Shown here piece after piece: positions 34,907 to 43,269 of a stretch of DNA of 63,861 nucleotides. Source of the DNA: JBCBSS01 sp039819065 (GTDB lineage Bacteria; Bacteroidota; Bacteroidia; Cytophagales; Cyclobacteriaceae); assembly GCA_039819065.1 (NCBI GenBank), contig JBCBSS010000022.1, positions 1 through 63,861 of the forward strand, in the 5' to 3' direction. The notes below the pieces were generated by a model that did no database searches, was not told where the DNA came from, and saw only the letters and a program-made list of their open reading frames with translations. The position numbers and the translations under genes are program-made. Within the stretch, counting starts at the first letter, position 1; each line of letters begins with the position of its first letter.

Positions 34907-35518
34907 ATGAAGATAGTCGCCATCGGTAGGAACTATGTCGATCATATCAAAGAACTCAATAATGAGATTCCAGATGATCCGGTGATCTTCACCAAGCCTG
35001 ATACCGCCGTACTCAAAAATAATTCCCCTTTTTACTATCCCGACTTTAGTAAAGATATCCATTACGAAGTCGAAATCGTCCTACGAATTTGCAAAGAAGG
35101 CAAGCGTGTTCAAGAGAAATTTGCCCACAAATACTACGATCAGATCGGAATTGGCATAGATTTTACTGCAAGGGATATACAGAACAAAGCGAAAGAGAAA
35201 GGATTACCATGGGCTTTGGCGAAAGGTTTTAACCATTCAGCCCCAGTTTCTAAGTTTTTGCCCAAGGAAGAATTCTCGAATTTAGGTGACCTTAATTTCA
35301 GTTTGACCAAAAATGATGAGGTCGCGCAAGAAGGCAACACCAGCTTAATGATGTATAGTTTTGATGCGATTATTGCTTATATATCGACGTTTATGACGCT
35401 CAAGCAAGGTGATATGATTTTTACAGGAACACCTAAAGGTGTAGGGCCCATAGCCATTGGTGATAAACTGACTGCATATATAGAAGATAAAAGAATGTTA
35501 GATGTCGAGATTAAATAA
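34907..35518 (+). CDS. Fumarylacetoacetate-hydrolase-family enzyme
   Basis: 203 residues, cytoplasmic. FAH fold: VAIGRNYVDHIKE, PDDPVIFTKPDTAVL, metal-binding Glu residues in DIHYEVEIVLRI (the E-x-E pair), FTARDIQNKAKEKGLPWALAKGFNHSAPVS and DMIFTGTPKGVGPIAIGD. Relatives are acylpyruvate hydrolases, oxaloacetate decarboxylases or isomerases of 2-hydroxyhepta-dienedioate; this short form is most like YcgM/FAHD1. The M23 gene starts inside its last 17 bases, so translation is coupled. Confidence 0.9.
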   Translation: MKIVAIGRNYVDHIKELNNEIPDDPVIFTKPDTAVLKNNSPFYYPDFSKDIHYEVEIVLRICKEGKRVQEKFAHKYYDQIGIGIDFTARDIQNKAKEKGLPWALAKGFNHSAPVSKFLPKEEFSNLGDLNFSLTKNDEVAQEGNTSLMMYSFDAIIAYISTFMTLKQGDMIFTGTPKGVGPIAIGDKLTAYIEDKRMLDVEIK

Positions 35519-37442
35519 GGTTCTTGCCATTACATGCCTGCTTCAAGCTGTTGCTTTTCTGGCTTGGTCGCAGTCTCCCTCTCCAGAGTCAGGTGAAGGT
35601 GGCAAAGAAGAGGATTATTACCTATTCCCTGTGCGTCCGGGGCAATCGAGCACACTATCCGGAACAATGGGTGAAATCAGGAGCAATCACTTCCACTCGG
35701 GTATAGATGTTCGCACAGGCGGGCAAATAGGGCTTCCTATTTATGCAGCTGCTGATGGCTATGTCTCAAGAGTGGCGGTGAAAACAGGAGGTTATGGTAA
35801 AGCGATTTATCTTGCTCATCCCAATGGACAAACGACAGTATATGCGCACTTAGACAGATTCAACGGCCCGATTGCACTTCATGTGCTGAATCATCAATAC
35901 GTCCACAAAAAGTTCTCGGTCAACATATTTCCTAAGAAAGGACAATTCCCAATCAAGAAAGGAGATATAATAGCTTACGGTGGCAATAGCGGATCTTCTT
36001 CTGGGCCTCATTTACATTTTGAAATACGAAATGCTAACCAGGAAGCATTGGATCCGCTTGAATATAACTTCGAAGAGATCAAGGATACTACCCCACCAAA
36101 ACCACTGACCATTGCCTTTAAAACGTTTGATAAAAACGCCAGAATAAATGAACAATTCGGACGCTTTGAGTATGACCTGAACGGCAGAAATGGCAAATAC
36201 AGTCTGAAAGATACGGTTTACGTCTATGGAGAAATAGGCACTGAAATATTGGCTTACGATTATCTGGATGGAACACGTTTCAAATGTGGCATAAAACAAA
36301 TTGACTTCACGCTCAATGGTGAAAGTGTTTTCAAGCAACGTATCGAGAAAATCAAATTCTCAGAGCAACGATATATTCTAAAACACTATGACCATCAAAT
36401 CAAACTGGCCCGAGGTGATGAATACAATAAGCTATACGTTGATGATGGCAACAAGCTCAGGTTCTACAAAACCAATGCACTAAAAGGCAAATTCCGCTTT
36501 AATGAGGATTGTGTGTATAATGGTTTGGTAAAGCTTCAAGATACCAAGGGCAATGTCAGCGAAGTAAGCTTCGTGTTGAAATGTCAACCACCAACTAATG
36601 GTGCCAAGGTAAATTCGGTGCCTCATGTGAATACTTATGAAGTACTTGACAATACACTTATTGTATATGGAAAGAGCGAAACACCGGTGGGTAGTGATAG
36701 CCTTTACCTTTTCAAAGGAGGCAAAAAGAAGCTGTTAACGCCCGCTTACACTTCGAAAAGTGGCACTCCTGTTTATCTCTGGGATCTTAAAACCAGTCTG
36801 CCTGATTCGGTCACATTTTGTGAACAAAGCCTGGATTTTCATTTCAAAGATGTCGTTCCCACAGCTACCGCTTATTCCCACTACAACGAACATCTTGACC
36901 TTTACTTCCCAAAAGCCGCTCTTTTCGATACTTTATACCTGGATCATCATTACGAATATGACTCAGCTAAAGCACTGGAGAAGTTTACCATCAGCAACAA
37001 AAACAAGCCTTTGTTCAGGCCCATTACCATCAAGTTAAAGCCAAAGCAAACGGCTACCAACTTACGTAAAGCCTCCGCCTATCGAATAGATGCCAAAGGC
37101 AATCGCTGGTACGAAGGTGGCAAATGGAACAATGGCAAGATGGAGTTCAACACGCGTACTTTTGGCACCTATGCCATCTTGGTGGATTCGTTAGCACCTA
37201 AGATCAACCCGGTACAAATCACATCGAGCCGCATCGTGTTCAAAACGTGGGACTACATGTCGGGTATCAAGGACATTAACCTCTACGTAGACGGTGAGTG
37301 GATACTGATGGACTACGACTACAAAACGCGCACGATCCGATCTCAGAAGTTGAATGAATCCAAACCTTTCAAAGGACAAGTCAAACTTTCAGTGGTCGAC
37401 AATGTTGGAAACATAAATCATTACGAAACTCAAATCAATTAG
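35502..37442 (+). CDS. M23-family peptidase with large C-terminal region
   Basis: 646 residues with a signal peptide (about 1-23). M23/LytM domain (about 60-185): first zinc motif H65-x3-D69 (FHSGIDVRTG), H116 in YAHLDRF, and H170/H172 in GPHLHFE, all present, so it should be active on peptidoglycan cross-links. The remaining 450 residues are beta-rich Ig-like segments without a recognised catalytic motif. Start ATG 35502 overlaps the FAH-family gene in another frame; a peroxiredoxin gene follows two bases after the stop, so these three form one transcription unit. Confidence 0.9.
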   Translation: MSRLNKVLAITCLLQAVAFLAWSQSPSPESGEGGKEEDYYLFPVRPGQSSTLSGTMGEIRSNHFHSGIDVRTGGQIGLPIYAAADGYVSRVAVKTGGYGKAIYLAHPNGQTTVYAHLDRFNGPIALHVLNHQYVHKKFSVNIFPKKGQFPIKKGDIIAYGGNSGSSSGPHLHFEIRNANQEALDPLEYNFEEIKDTTPPKPLTIAFKTFDKNARINEQFGRFEYDLNGRNGKYSLKDTVYVYGEIGTEILAYDYLDGTRFKCGIKQIDFTLNGESVFKQRIEKIKFSEQRYILKHYDHQIKLARGDEYNKLYVDDGNKLRFYKTNALKGKFRFNEDCVYNGLVKLQDTKGNVSEVSFVLKCQPPTNGAKVNSVPHVNTYEVLDNTLIVYGKSETPVGSDSLYLFKGGKKKLLTPAYTSKSGTPVYLWDLKTSLPDSVTFCEQSLDFHFKDVVPTATAYSHYNEHLDLYFPKAALFDTLYLDHHYEYDSAKALEKFTISNKNKPLFRPITIKLKPKQTATNLRKASAYRIDAKGNRWYEGGKWNNGKMEFNTRTFGTYAILVDSLAPKINPVQITSSRIVFKTWDYMSGIKDINLYVDGEWILMDYDYKTRTIRSQKLNESKPFKGQVKLSVVDNVGNINHYETQIN

Positions 37443-37444
37443 AC

Positions 37445-37894
37445 ATGCAATTACAAGCCGGAGATGTGGCTCCTGATTTCGCGGTAAACGATCAGGACGG
37501 CAACGAGGTGAAACTCAGCGACTACAAAGGTAAAAAGGTAGTACTTTATTTCTATCCCAAAGACAAAACACCTACCTGTACGGTTGAAGCCTGCAACCTC
37601 AGGGACAATTACGACGATCTACAAAAAGCGGGTTATGAAATCCTTGGTGTGAGTACAGATGGTGAGAAATCCCATCAAAAGTTCATAGAAAAAGAGAGTC
37701 TGCCATTCAAACTATTGGCTGATACTGAAAAACAGATACATGAAAAGTACGGTACTTGGGTGGAAAAGCAAATGTATGGCAAAAAATACATGGGCACCGC
37801 CAGAGTTACTTTCCTCATTGACGAAGAAGGTAAAATTGAAAAAGTCATAGAAAAAGTAAAATCCAAAGAACACGCTACTCAGATTTTAGCCTGA
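37445..37894 (+). CDS. bcp: Thioredoxin-dependent peroxiredoxin Bcp/PrxQ
   Basis: 149 residues. AhpC/TSA fold: the peroxidatic cysteine C45 sits in DKTPTCTVEAC and the resolving cysteine C50 five residues later, the atypical 2-Cys spacing of Bcp/PrxQ. The usual TPGC is TPTC here. Other conserved parts are APDF, KKVVLYFYPKD and GTARVTFLID. It reduces hydroperoxides with electrons from thioredoxin in the cytoplasm. It lies at the end of the FAH-M23-Bcp unit. Confidence 0.93.
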   Translation: MQLQAGDVAPDFAVNDQDGNEVKLSDYKGKKVVLYFYPKDKTPTCTVEACNLRDNYDDLQKAGYEILGVSTDGEKSHQKFIEKESLPFKLLADTEKQIHEKYGTWVEKQMYGKKYMGTARVTFLIDEEGKIEKVIEKVKSKEHATQILA

Positions 37895-37911
37895 TTCTTT
37901 CTAGATAATAC

Positions 37912-37974
37912 AGAAGCTACCCGGTACAGAGGTTTAATGGCATACACACCTTAACTCTGAAACAGGTAGCTTCT
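37912..37974. terminator. Long hairpin between convergent genes
   Basis: AGAAGCTACC (37912-37921) is the exact complement of GGTAGCTTCT (37965-37974), with inner CAGAG/CTCTG and TTAA/TTAA pairing. It sits between bcp and the convergent pirin gene and may serve both. Confidence 0.55.
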
Positions 37975-38008
37975 TTGTGAATAGACGCTCAAATTGTGGA
38001 ACCGACTA

Positions 38009-38878
38009 CTAGTTCATTGGTACTTCCATCAATAGAATACGAGCGCCAGCCTTGGCTTTGATGTTGAAATTATCGACATCCCAGATACCAAAACCATCCC
38101 TAGATTCAAGTGCCTGACCCGCTATCTCCGCCTCGCCGTCAAGCATGAACGCGTAAACACCATTACCTTCTCTATGGATTTGATAGGCTTGCTCTGTTGA
38201 TTGATCAAATTGTCCGATATGGAACCAAGCATCTTGGTGAATCCAAACACCGTCGTCATCATCGTTTGGTGAAAGCACTTGATTGAATTGGTTAGGAGTC
38301 GCCAATTCTTTGATACTGATTTGATCGTATCGAGGAGATACGTTTTCTTCATTAGGGATCACCCAAATCTGTAAGAACTTCACCTCCTTGTCTTTATTAG
38401 CATTATATTCACTATGATAAATACCTGTTCCAGCGCTCATCACCTGAATATCCCCTTGCTTGATGACACTGGTAGTACCCATGCTATCTTTATGCTCTAG
38501 GTCTCCAGCCAGTGGGATAGAAATGATCTCCATGTTGCTGTGAGGGTGTGTTCCGAAGCCCATACCCGGCGCAACTATATCATCATTGAGAACACGTAAA
38601 ACCCCGAAGTTCATTCTCTCAGGATTGTAGTAATTGGCAAAACTGAACGAATGCCGAGAGTGCAACCATCCATGATTAGCATCTCCTCTGCTGTCTGCCT
38701 TATGCAGTACGGTAGTTGATGTTTTTGTTTCCATTGTCTTTATATGGTTAAATCCGACTTGAACTTTAGGATCCAAATTGACCGCTTCACTGTTTGACGT
38801 TTCTGCCAGCGTTTTAACGCCGATTCCTAATCCAATTGATCCTGCCAGCGATTTTCGTATGAATTCCTTTCGTTTCAT
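38009..38878 (-). CDS. Pirin-family protein with N-terminal export-like extension
   Basis: 289 residues from ATG 38878; a TTG at 38908 is unlikely. Two cupin barrels: HSFSFANYYNPERMNFGVLRVLNDD, then GTHPHSNMEIISIPL with the metal-binding HPH, GDIQVMSAGTGIYHSE and LQIWVIP. Known pirins begin near METKTSTTVLHKADSRG, which here is preceded by about 48 extra residues starting MKRKEFIRKSLAGSIGLGIG, a Tat-like stretch (RK rather than RR). ATG 38734 would give the ordinary cytoplasmic pirin. Pirins may be quercetinase-like dioxygenases or redox sensors. Confidence 0.88.
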   Translation of the reverse strand: MKRKEFIRKSLAGSIGLGIGVKTLAETSNSEAVNLDPKVQVGFNHIKTMETKTSTTVLHKADSRGDANHGWLHSRHSFSFANYYNPERMNFGVLRVLNDDIVAPGMGFGTHPHSNMEIISIPLAGDLEHKDSMGTTSVIKQGDIQVMSAGTGIYHSEYNANKDKEVKFLQIWVIPNEENVSPRYDQISIKELATPNQFNQVLSPNDDDDGVWIHQDAWFHIGQFDQSTEQAYQIHREGNGVYAFMLDGEAEIAGQALESRDGFGIWDVDNFNIKAKAGARILLMEVPMN

Positions 38879-39505
38879 CTTTTTCAATTTTAACCTATTT
38901 ATGTCCAATTACATGCCAAATACATAAGTATTTAAAAATCAATTAGTTAAACAGAATTATCATGAATGTAATATTCTAATTATTGAGAATTTTCTCATAT
39001 TTGAGAAATAAAACCTACTTTTTCCAAAGCGACTAGCACCATGAACAATGTAGCTTTATAGCCAATCTCAGGTCATGGCATATCGACAACCTGTCTTACA
39101 AAGTGATTTGGATGTATAAACAAATAAATTTCAAAATGTTACATCGGACAAAAGAAGGTCATTTGATGGAAGCAGAGGTTTTTTACTCAATTTTTCTCAA
39201 ATATCAGAAAGAATTCAACCTATGCCATAACCAGTGAGATAAGTCAAGAAATTCCGGCAATTACTAGTACTATCAATGATAACATTTGAATTGCTCCATT
39301 CTACCTGGCATTTTTTGATAAAAACACGGCCAATATGCTGGACACGAACCCTAAAAACGCTGTTTACCAAAATGAATAGGTTGTTACTATTGGCAGGTGT
39401 CTGCTGAAAATAAATGCTCGTTTTCTTCCTCTATTAGCATATGAATGACACTTCTATCCAAAAGTTCAGGCTTAATTATACCACCAACTTTAATTACCAC
39501 GCTTC
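38879..39505. other. Divergent intergenic region, nothing recognised
   Basis: 627 bases between the pirin and GAPDH genes, strongly A+T-rich. A short TTGAGAATTTTCTCA hairpin near 38982 is the only feature seen; no coding frame or repeat family member. Confidence 0.5.
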
Positions 39506-40495
39506 ATGAAAAAAATTGCAATCAATGGAATGGGCAGAATTGGCCGAACTGCCCTCAAGATAATTATGGATACTCCAGAATTGGAGTTAGTTGCCGTTAA
39601 TGACATTGCGCCAGTAGACAATATCGCTTACCTGATCAAGTATGACAGTGTGCACGGCACCTTTCCGAAAGACATCAGCGTAGGCGATGGCAAACTCACC
39701 GTCGGAGATAAAGAAGTGCTCTTTCTAAATGAGAAAGACCCTTCCCAACTCCCTTGGGGCGATCTCAATGTAGAGATTGTCATTGAAAGTACAGGGTTGT
39801 TTACCAGCGAAGAGGATGCCTCCAAACACATTACTGCCGGTGCTAAAACCGTGGTGCTTTCAGGCCCTACCAAGAGCCCTGACGTACCAACGGTCGTACA
39901 CGGTGTAAACACGGATGATGGCAAAACCAGTATATTCTCTTGTGCCAGTTGTACTACCAATAACATAAGCCCTGTCATAGAAATCATCGGTAGAAGAATC
40001 GGCATCAAGAAAGCCATCATGACTACTATTCACGCCGATACGGCTTCCAACAAAACGGTAGACTTACCCTCTAAGAAGGATTTTAGAATGGGTAGATCAG
40101 GTTTGAACAATATCATCCCAACCACTACTGGAGCGGCTAAGGCGACAGCCAAAGCCATGCCTCAATATGTAGGTAAATTCGACGGTATGGCAGTTAGAAT
40201 ACCCCTGGCCGTAGGTTCCCTTTCAGACATTACAATTGTGACGGATAGAGAGACCACGGTAGAAGAAGTAAACCAGATATTAGAGGAAGAAGCTGCCACT
40301 GGCAGGTATCAGGACGTATTCAAAGCAACCTACGAACAGTTAGTCTCCACAGATATCATCAAAAGCTCATACGCTTCCATTGCAGACCTTTCCATGACCA
40401 AGGTAGTAGATGGTGATCTACTCAAGGTATTGACCTGGTATGACAATGAGTGGGGATTCACCAACCAGATGATTAGACAAATATTAGAACTATAG
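39506..40495 (+). CDS. gap: Divergent glyceraldehyde-3-phosphate dehydrogenase (type I)
   Basis: 329 residues. NAD-binding GMGRIGR and acidic D33 (VND), which favours NAD over NADP. Catalytic C149 in SCASCTTNN and H176 in TTIHADT keep the standard numbering; S148, T150, T179, T208 and R231 of the two phosphate sites are also kept. The normally invariant HAYTNDQ is HADTASN, and the region after the catalytic His (KKDFRMGRSGLNNIIPTTTGAAKA) replaces the usual arginine-rich loop. The reaction is probably the glycolytic or gluconeogenic one, but this is likely a second, divergent GAPDH. Single gene with its own terminator. Confidence 0.88.
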   Translation: MKKIAINGMGRIGRTALKIIMDTPELELVAVNDIAPVDNIAYLIKYDSVHGTFPKDISVGDGKLTVGDKEVLFLNEKDPSQLPWGDLNVEIVIESTGLFTSEEDASKHITAGAKTVVLSGPTKSPDVPTVVHGVNTDDGKTSIFSCASCTTNNISPVIEIIGRRIGIKKAIMTTIHADTASNKTVDLPSKKDFRMGRSGLNNIIPTTTGAAKATAKAMPQYVGKFDGMAVRIPLAVGSLSDITIVTDRETTVEEVNQILEEEAATGRYQDVFKATYEQLVSTDIIKSSYASIADLSMTKVVDGDLLKVLTWYDNEWGFTNQMIRQILEL

Positions 40496-40538
40496 AACAT
40501 ATTGTACGCCATCGGATTTCATATCTAATGGTGCCGGG

Positions 40539-40572
40539 CCGTCGGGTGTTTCCACCCGACGGTTTCATTTTT
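40539..40572 (+). terminator. Rho-independent terminator
   Basis: Perfect 10-bp stem CCGTCGGGTG/CACCCGACGG with a TTTC loop, then TTTCATTTTT. It resembles in design the GAAA-loop hairpins at 58348, 58584 and 59099. Confidence 0.8.
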
Positions 40573-40590
40573 ACGCTAAGTTTCATTTCT

Positions 40591-40643
40591 GGCGCGAAAG
40601 TTATTTTCGTGCTCTACTTCTGGCGCGAAAGTTACTTTCGTGC
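40591..40643. repeat. Two tandem copies of a small hairpin repeat
   Basis: 40591-40612 and 40622-40643 both contain the near-palindrome CGAAAGTTA[TC]TTTCG preceded by GGCG and followed by TGC. Further copies are at 42131-42151 and 42401-42421, and a decayed one near 42766. Confidence 0.75.
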
Positions 40644-40761
40644 CCTTCATTACTACCGTATATTCTTGCACAAGCTACTAATCATGCTAACTGTCGTGCA
40701 TATACTGTGAGACCATAGCCCGGTTGATTCTACCTAAGGATAAGACAAACAAACCAAGCCC

Positions 40762-42042
40762 ATGAAGAACGAAAACAAAAAAGTAGCTATCATTGGAGGC
40801 GTTCGAATACCCTTCGCTAAGTCCTTTACCCATTACAGCCGCACCAGCAACAACGAACTCATGTCGGCAGCGCTAAATGGTTTGGTGAGCAAGTACAATC
40901 TGGAAGGCAAACAATTAGGGGAAGTAGCACTAGGCACGCTCATCCACTACCCTACCGAATGGAATTGGGCGAAGGAAAATGTGCTCAACACAAAACTAGA
41001 CCCGCATACACCGGTTCACTTCATTTCCCGAGCCTGTGGCACCAGCCTAGATGCCGCTAATACTATTGCCCTAAAAATCGCCTCAGGCCAAATAGAAGCA
41101 GGTATAGCAGGCGGCAGCGATACAAACAGCGACGTACCGCTCACTCTAAAACAAAGCCTGACCTGGGATTTGATGGATGTCAATAACGCCAGATCATTCG
41201 GTCAACGATTGGGAAAATTGATGAAAGCCAAATGGTCGAACTTCTTCAAGCCTTTATACCCTGATGTGAGGGAACCACGGACTAAAATGAGTATGGGCGA
41301 TCACACAGAATTGACCGTCAAAAATTGGAACATCACGAGAGAAGAGCAAGATGAGTTGGCTTACCAAAGCCATAAAAATGCCGCTGCCGCTTATGATGCT
41401 GGCTATCACAATGACCTTTTGGTTGAGTTTAAAGGACTCGGCAAAGACAACATCCTGAGGCCAGGAACAACTACCGAGAAGCTAGCTAAGTTGAAACCTG
41501 CCTTTGACAAAACTGGTACAGGCAGCCTAACGGCAGGTAACAGTTCAGCCTTTACCGACGGCGCTTCAACCGTATTCCTGGCTTCAGAGGCCTATGCCAA
41601 GGCCAATGGCTACGAAGTACAAGCTTACCTGGATGATGTACAGAATGCCGCATTCAATTATATCGAAGGAGAAGACCTGCTCATGGCGCCAACAGTAGCG
41701 GTATCTAATCTTCTCAAACGTAACAACCTCACCTTGCAAGACTTTGATTTCTACGAAATACACGAAGCCTTTGCCGGACAAGTTTTGGCTACCCTTAAAG
41801 CCTGGGAAGACCCTAAATTCTCCAAAGAAGTACTACACCGCGACGAACCAATGGGCAGTATTGACCGAAGCAAATTGAACATCAAAGGTGGTAGCCTGGC
41901 CATCGGACACCCATTTGCTGCCACCGGTGGACGTGTGTTAGCCAATGCCGCCAAAATTCTAAAAGAAAATGGCGGCGGCAAGTGCCTGGTATCCATTTGT
42001 ACCGCAGGCGGTATGGGCACCGCAGCCATTCTTTCATTGTAG
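40762..42042 (+). CDS. Acetyl-CoA acyltransferase (thiolase, FadI-like)
   Basis: 426 residues. Thiolase fold with nucleophile C92 (SRACGTSLDAAN), IHEAFAG (His of the active site), GHPFAATGGR and the second catalytic Cys in CTAGGMG. The length and the HYPTEWNWAKENVLNT segment are like the FadI/trifunctional-type long thiolases of about 430 residues. It catalyses thiolytic cleavage of 3-ketoacyl-CoA in beta-oxidation, or the reverse condensation. No fadJ neighbour is present, and it is transcribed alone between two repeat-rich regions. Confidence 0.92.
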   Translation: MKNENKKVAIIGGVRIPFAKSFTHYSRTSNNELMSAALNGLVSKYNLEGKQLGEVALGTLIHYPTEWNWAKENVLNTKLDPHTPVHFISRACGTSLDAANTIALKIASGQIEAGIAGGSDTNSDVPLTLKQSLTWDLMDVNNARSFGQRLGKLMKAKWSNFFKPLYPDVREPRTKMSMGDHTELTVKNWNITREEQDELAYQSHKNAAAAYDAGYHNDLLVEFKGLGKDNILRPGTTTEKLAKLKPAFDKTGTGSLTAGNSSAFTDGASTVFLASEAYAKANGYEVQAYLDDVQNAAFNYIEGEDLLMAPTVAVSNLLKRNNLTLQDFDFYEIHEAFAGQVLATLKAWEDPKFSKEVLHRDEPMGSIDRSKLNIKGGSLAIGHPFAATGGRVLANAAKILKENGGGKCLVSICTAGGMGTAAILSL

Positions 42043-42066
42043 AAAATACATGTCTCATGGTTGGTT

Positions 42067-42095
42067 CCTGCCTACAGACAAAGGCAGGTTTCATT
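42067..42095 (+). terminator. Rho-independent terminator
   Basis: CCTGCCT (42067-42073) pairs with AGGCAGG (42082-42088) and is followed by TTTCATT, 24 bases after the thiolase stop. Confidence 0.65.
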
Positions 42096-42121
42096 ACCTA
42101 TGACGCCGAGAAATGATCCAC

Positions 42122-42210
42122 CTAGCCCTAGCGCGAAAGTTACTTTCGTGCTCGTTTATATTAAGAAGAATTGTTTAGCCATCTTTAGTATCTCCATCAA
42201 GGCCTTCAAC
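42122..42210. repeat. 89-bp direct repeat, copy 1
   Basis: It begins CTAGCCCTAGCGCGAAAG and ends TTCAAC, and matches 42392-42480 almost base for base. It includes the CGAAAGTTACTTTCG hairpin. Confidence 0.8.
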
Positions 42211-42283
42211 TTTGTCGCCACCGTGCGTGTCTCACGCACGGATTTACCTAACTCAGTCTTTTGTGGGAAAACAAACGATGGCG

Positions 42284-42379
42284 AAAATTAACAGGTCGCA
42301 CCTACGGCGCTTTTCAGAGGTTCAATGAAATGGGACTATAAACGGTACGCCCCTACGGGGCTTATGATCAATACCATGT
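42284..42379. repeat. 96-bp direct repeat B, copy 1
   Basis: It holds CGCACCTACGGCGCTT and ACGGTACGCCCCTACGGGGC and matches 42663-42759 with a few substitutions. The second copy is also part of an inverted repeat. Confidence 0.8.
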
Positions 42380-42391
42380 GATTACAGCTGG

Positions 42392-42480
42392 CTAGCCCTA
42401 GCGCGAAAGTTACTTTCGTGCTAGTTTATATTAATGACAATTGTTTAGTCATCTTTAGTGTCTCCACCAACACCTCCAAC
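42392..42480. repeat. 89-bp direct repeat, copy 2
   Basis: Second copy of 42122-42210. The two are separated by copy 1 of repeat B, so the region has the order A-B-A-B. Confidence 0.8.
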
Positions 42481-42640
42481 TTAAGGATTCTGGAAAAATC
42501 TACCTTTGCTGGTAGGAAGGCGCAAACTGCGGTAATAGGTACATTTAAAAGAATGCCTTTCACATGAGGCAGTCTTTGCCGCGAAAGGAAGTCCTGTAAG
42601 GACGACCCGTAAATAGATTATCAATGTGGACACTACCAAT

Positions 42641-42691
42641 AAGCGCCGTAGGTGCGACCCAAAAAATTAACAGGCCGCACCTACGGCGCTT
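42641..42691. repeat. 16-bp perfect inverted repeat
   Basis: AAGCGCCGTAGGTGCG (42641-42656) is the exact reverse complement of 42676-42691, with a 19-nt loop. The right arm is the start of repeat B copy 2. Confidence 0.75.
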
Positions 42692-42759
42692 TTCAAGGGT
42701 TCAATAAAAACTGGACTATAGACGGTACGCCCCTATGGGGCTCAGGATCAATACCATGT
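42663..42759. repeat. 97-bp direct repeat B, copy 2
   Basis: Second copy of 42284-42379, ending GATCAATACCATGT in both. Confidence 0.8.
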
Positions 42760-42844
42760 ATCCCTGGCTCGAAAGTTACCTTTTAGGCATCAACAGCCTC
42801 TTCATATCATGTTAAAAAGCTGTGAGTTGGAGATTTAAAGGCCT

Positions 42845-43042
42845 TAATCTAAATGCGTGAAGAAATTCAGGAAATGGAGCGGTTAAAAAAGAAATACTGT
42901 CTGAGTCCCGATTCATCGGGAGGAGTTTATTTCTTTTCAGCGTAATGCACGGAATTTTAGCAATTTAGATTACAGCCCTTGCTTCGCCGTAGCTTCGCGA
43001 AGGCAATGCTTGACTTTTTTTGTTTCGTTTTTTGGGTCAAGC
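42845..43042. ncRNA. Strongly structured intergenic element, candidate RNA
   Basis: Nested pairings: TAATCTAAAT (42845-42854) with ATTTAGATTA (42963-42972); inside it AAAAGAAATA (42887-42896) with TATTTCTTTT (42928-42937); inside that CCCGAT (42907-42912) with ATCGGG (42915-42920). Downstream, GCTTGAC (43008-43014) pairs with GTCAAGC (43036-43042) around a T-rich loop. No coding frame explains it. The strand is unknown; it may be a repeat family rather than a gene. Confidence 0.4.
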
Positions 43043-43172
43043 CAAAAAATGAAAGAAGATGGGCTATGAAATACCATTCGTTGTTTTGAACATTAGCCAT
43101 CGTTAATGTCTTCACTAACCATCAAACCAATCTATATGTACTTGAGACACGCACGGGGGCTCACCACCTAAA

Positions 43173-43186
43173 TTGACCAAAATCAA
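43173..43186. promoter_or_regulatory. FNR/Crp-like dyad upstream of the stress/ATPase operon
   Basis: TTGACCAAAATCAA matches the FNR half-site pattern TTGAT-N4-ATCAA at 9 of 10 positions. It lies 83 bases before the ATG of the first universal stress protein gene, consistent with activation by a Crp/Fnr-family protein. Confidence 0.45.
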
Positions 43187-43190
43187 ACTA

Positions 43191-43212
43191 AAAGGTGAGA
43201 TACGTCACCTTT
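43191..43212. promoter_or_regulatory. Perfect inverted repeat, possible operator
   Basis: AAAGGTGA-N6-TCACCTTT, an exact 8-bp dyad, five bases after the FNR-like site and 57 bases before the ATG at 43270. It could be a second operator near the promoter. Confidence 0.45.
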
Positions 43213-43269
43213 ACAGTCATCTTGCTGACTTTTATTTAGTACCAAAGCAAACCTCCATATCAAGCGACG

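Noticed and set aside
42061..42291. 76-codon frame after the thiolase gene
   Set aside because: It covers a terminator and a duplicated hairpin repeat, and the copy at 42392 is not coding in the same way.
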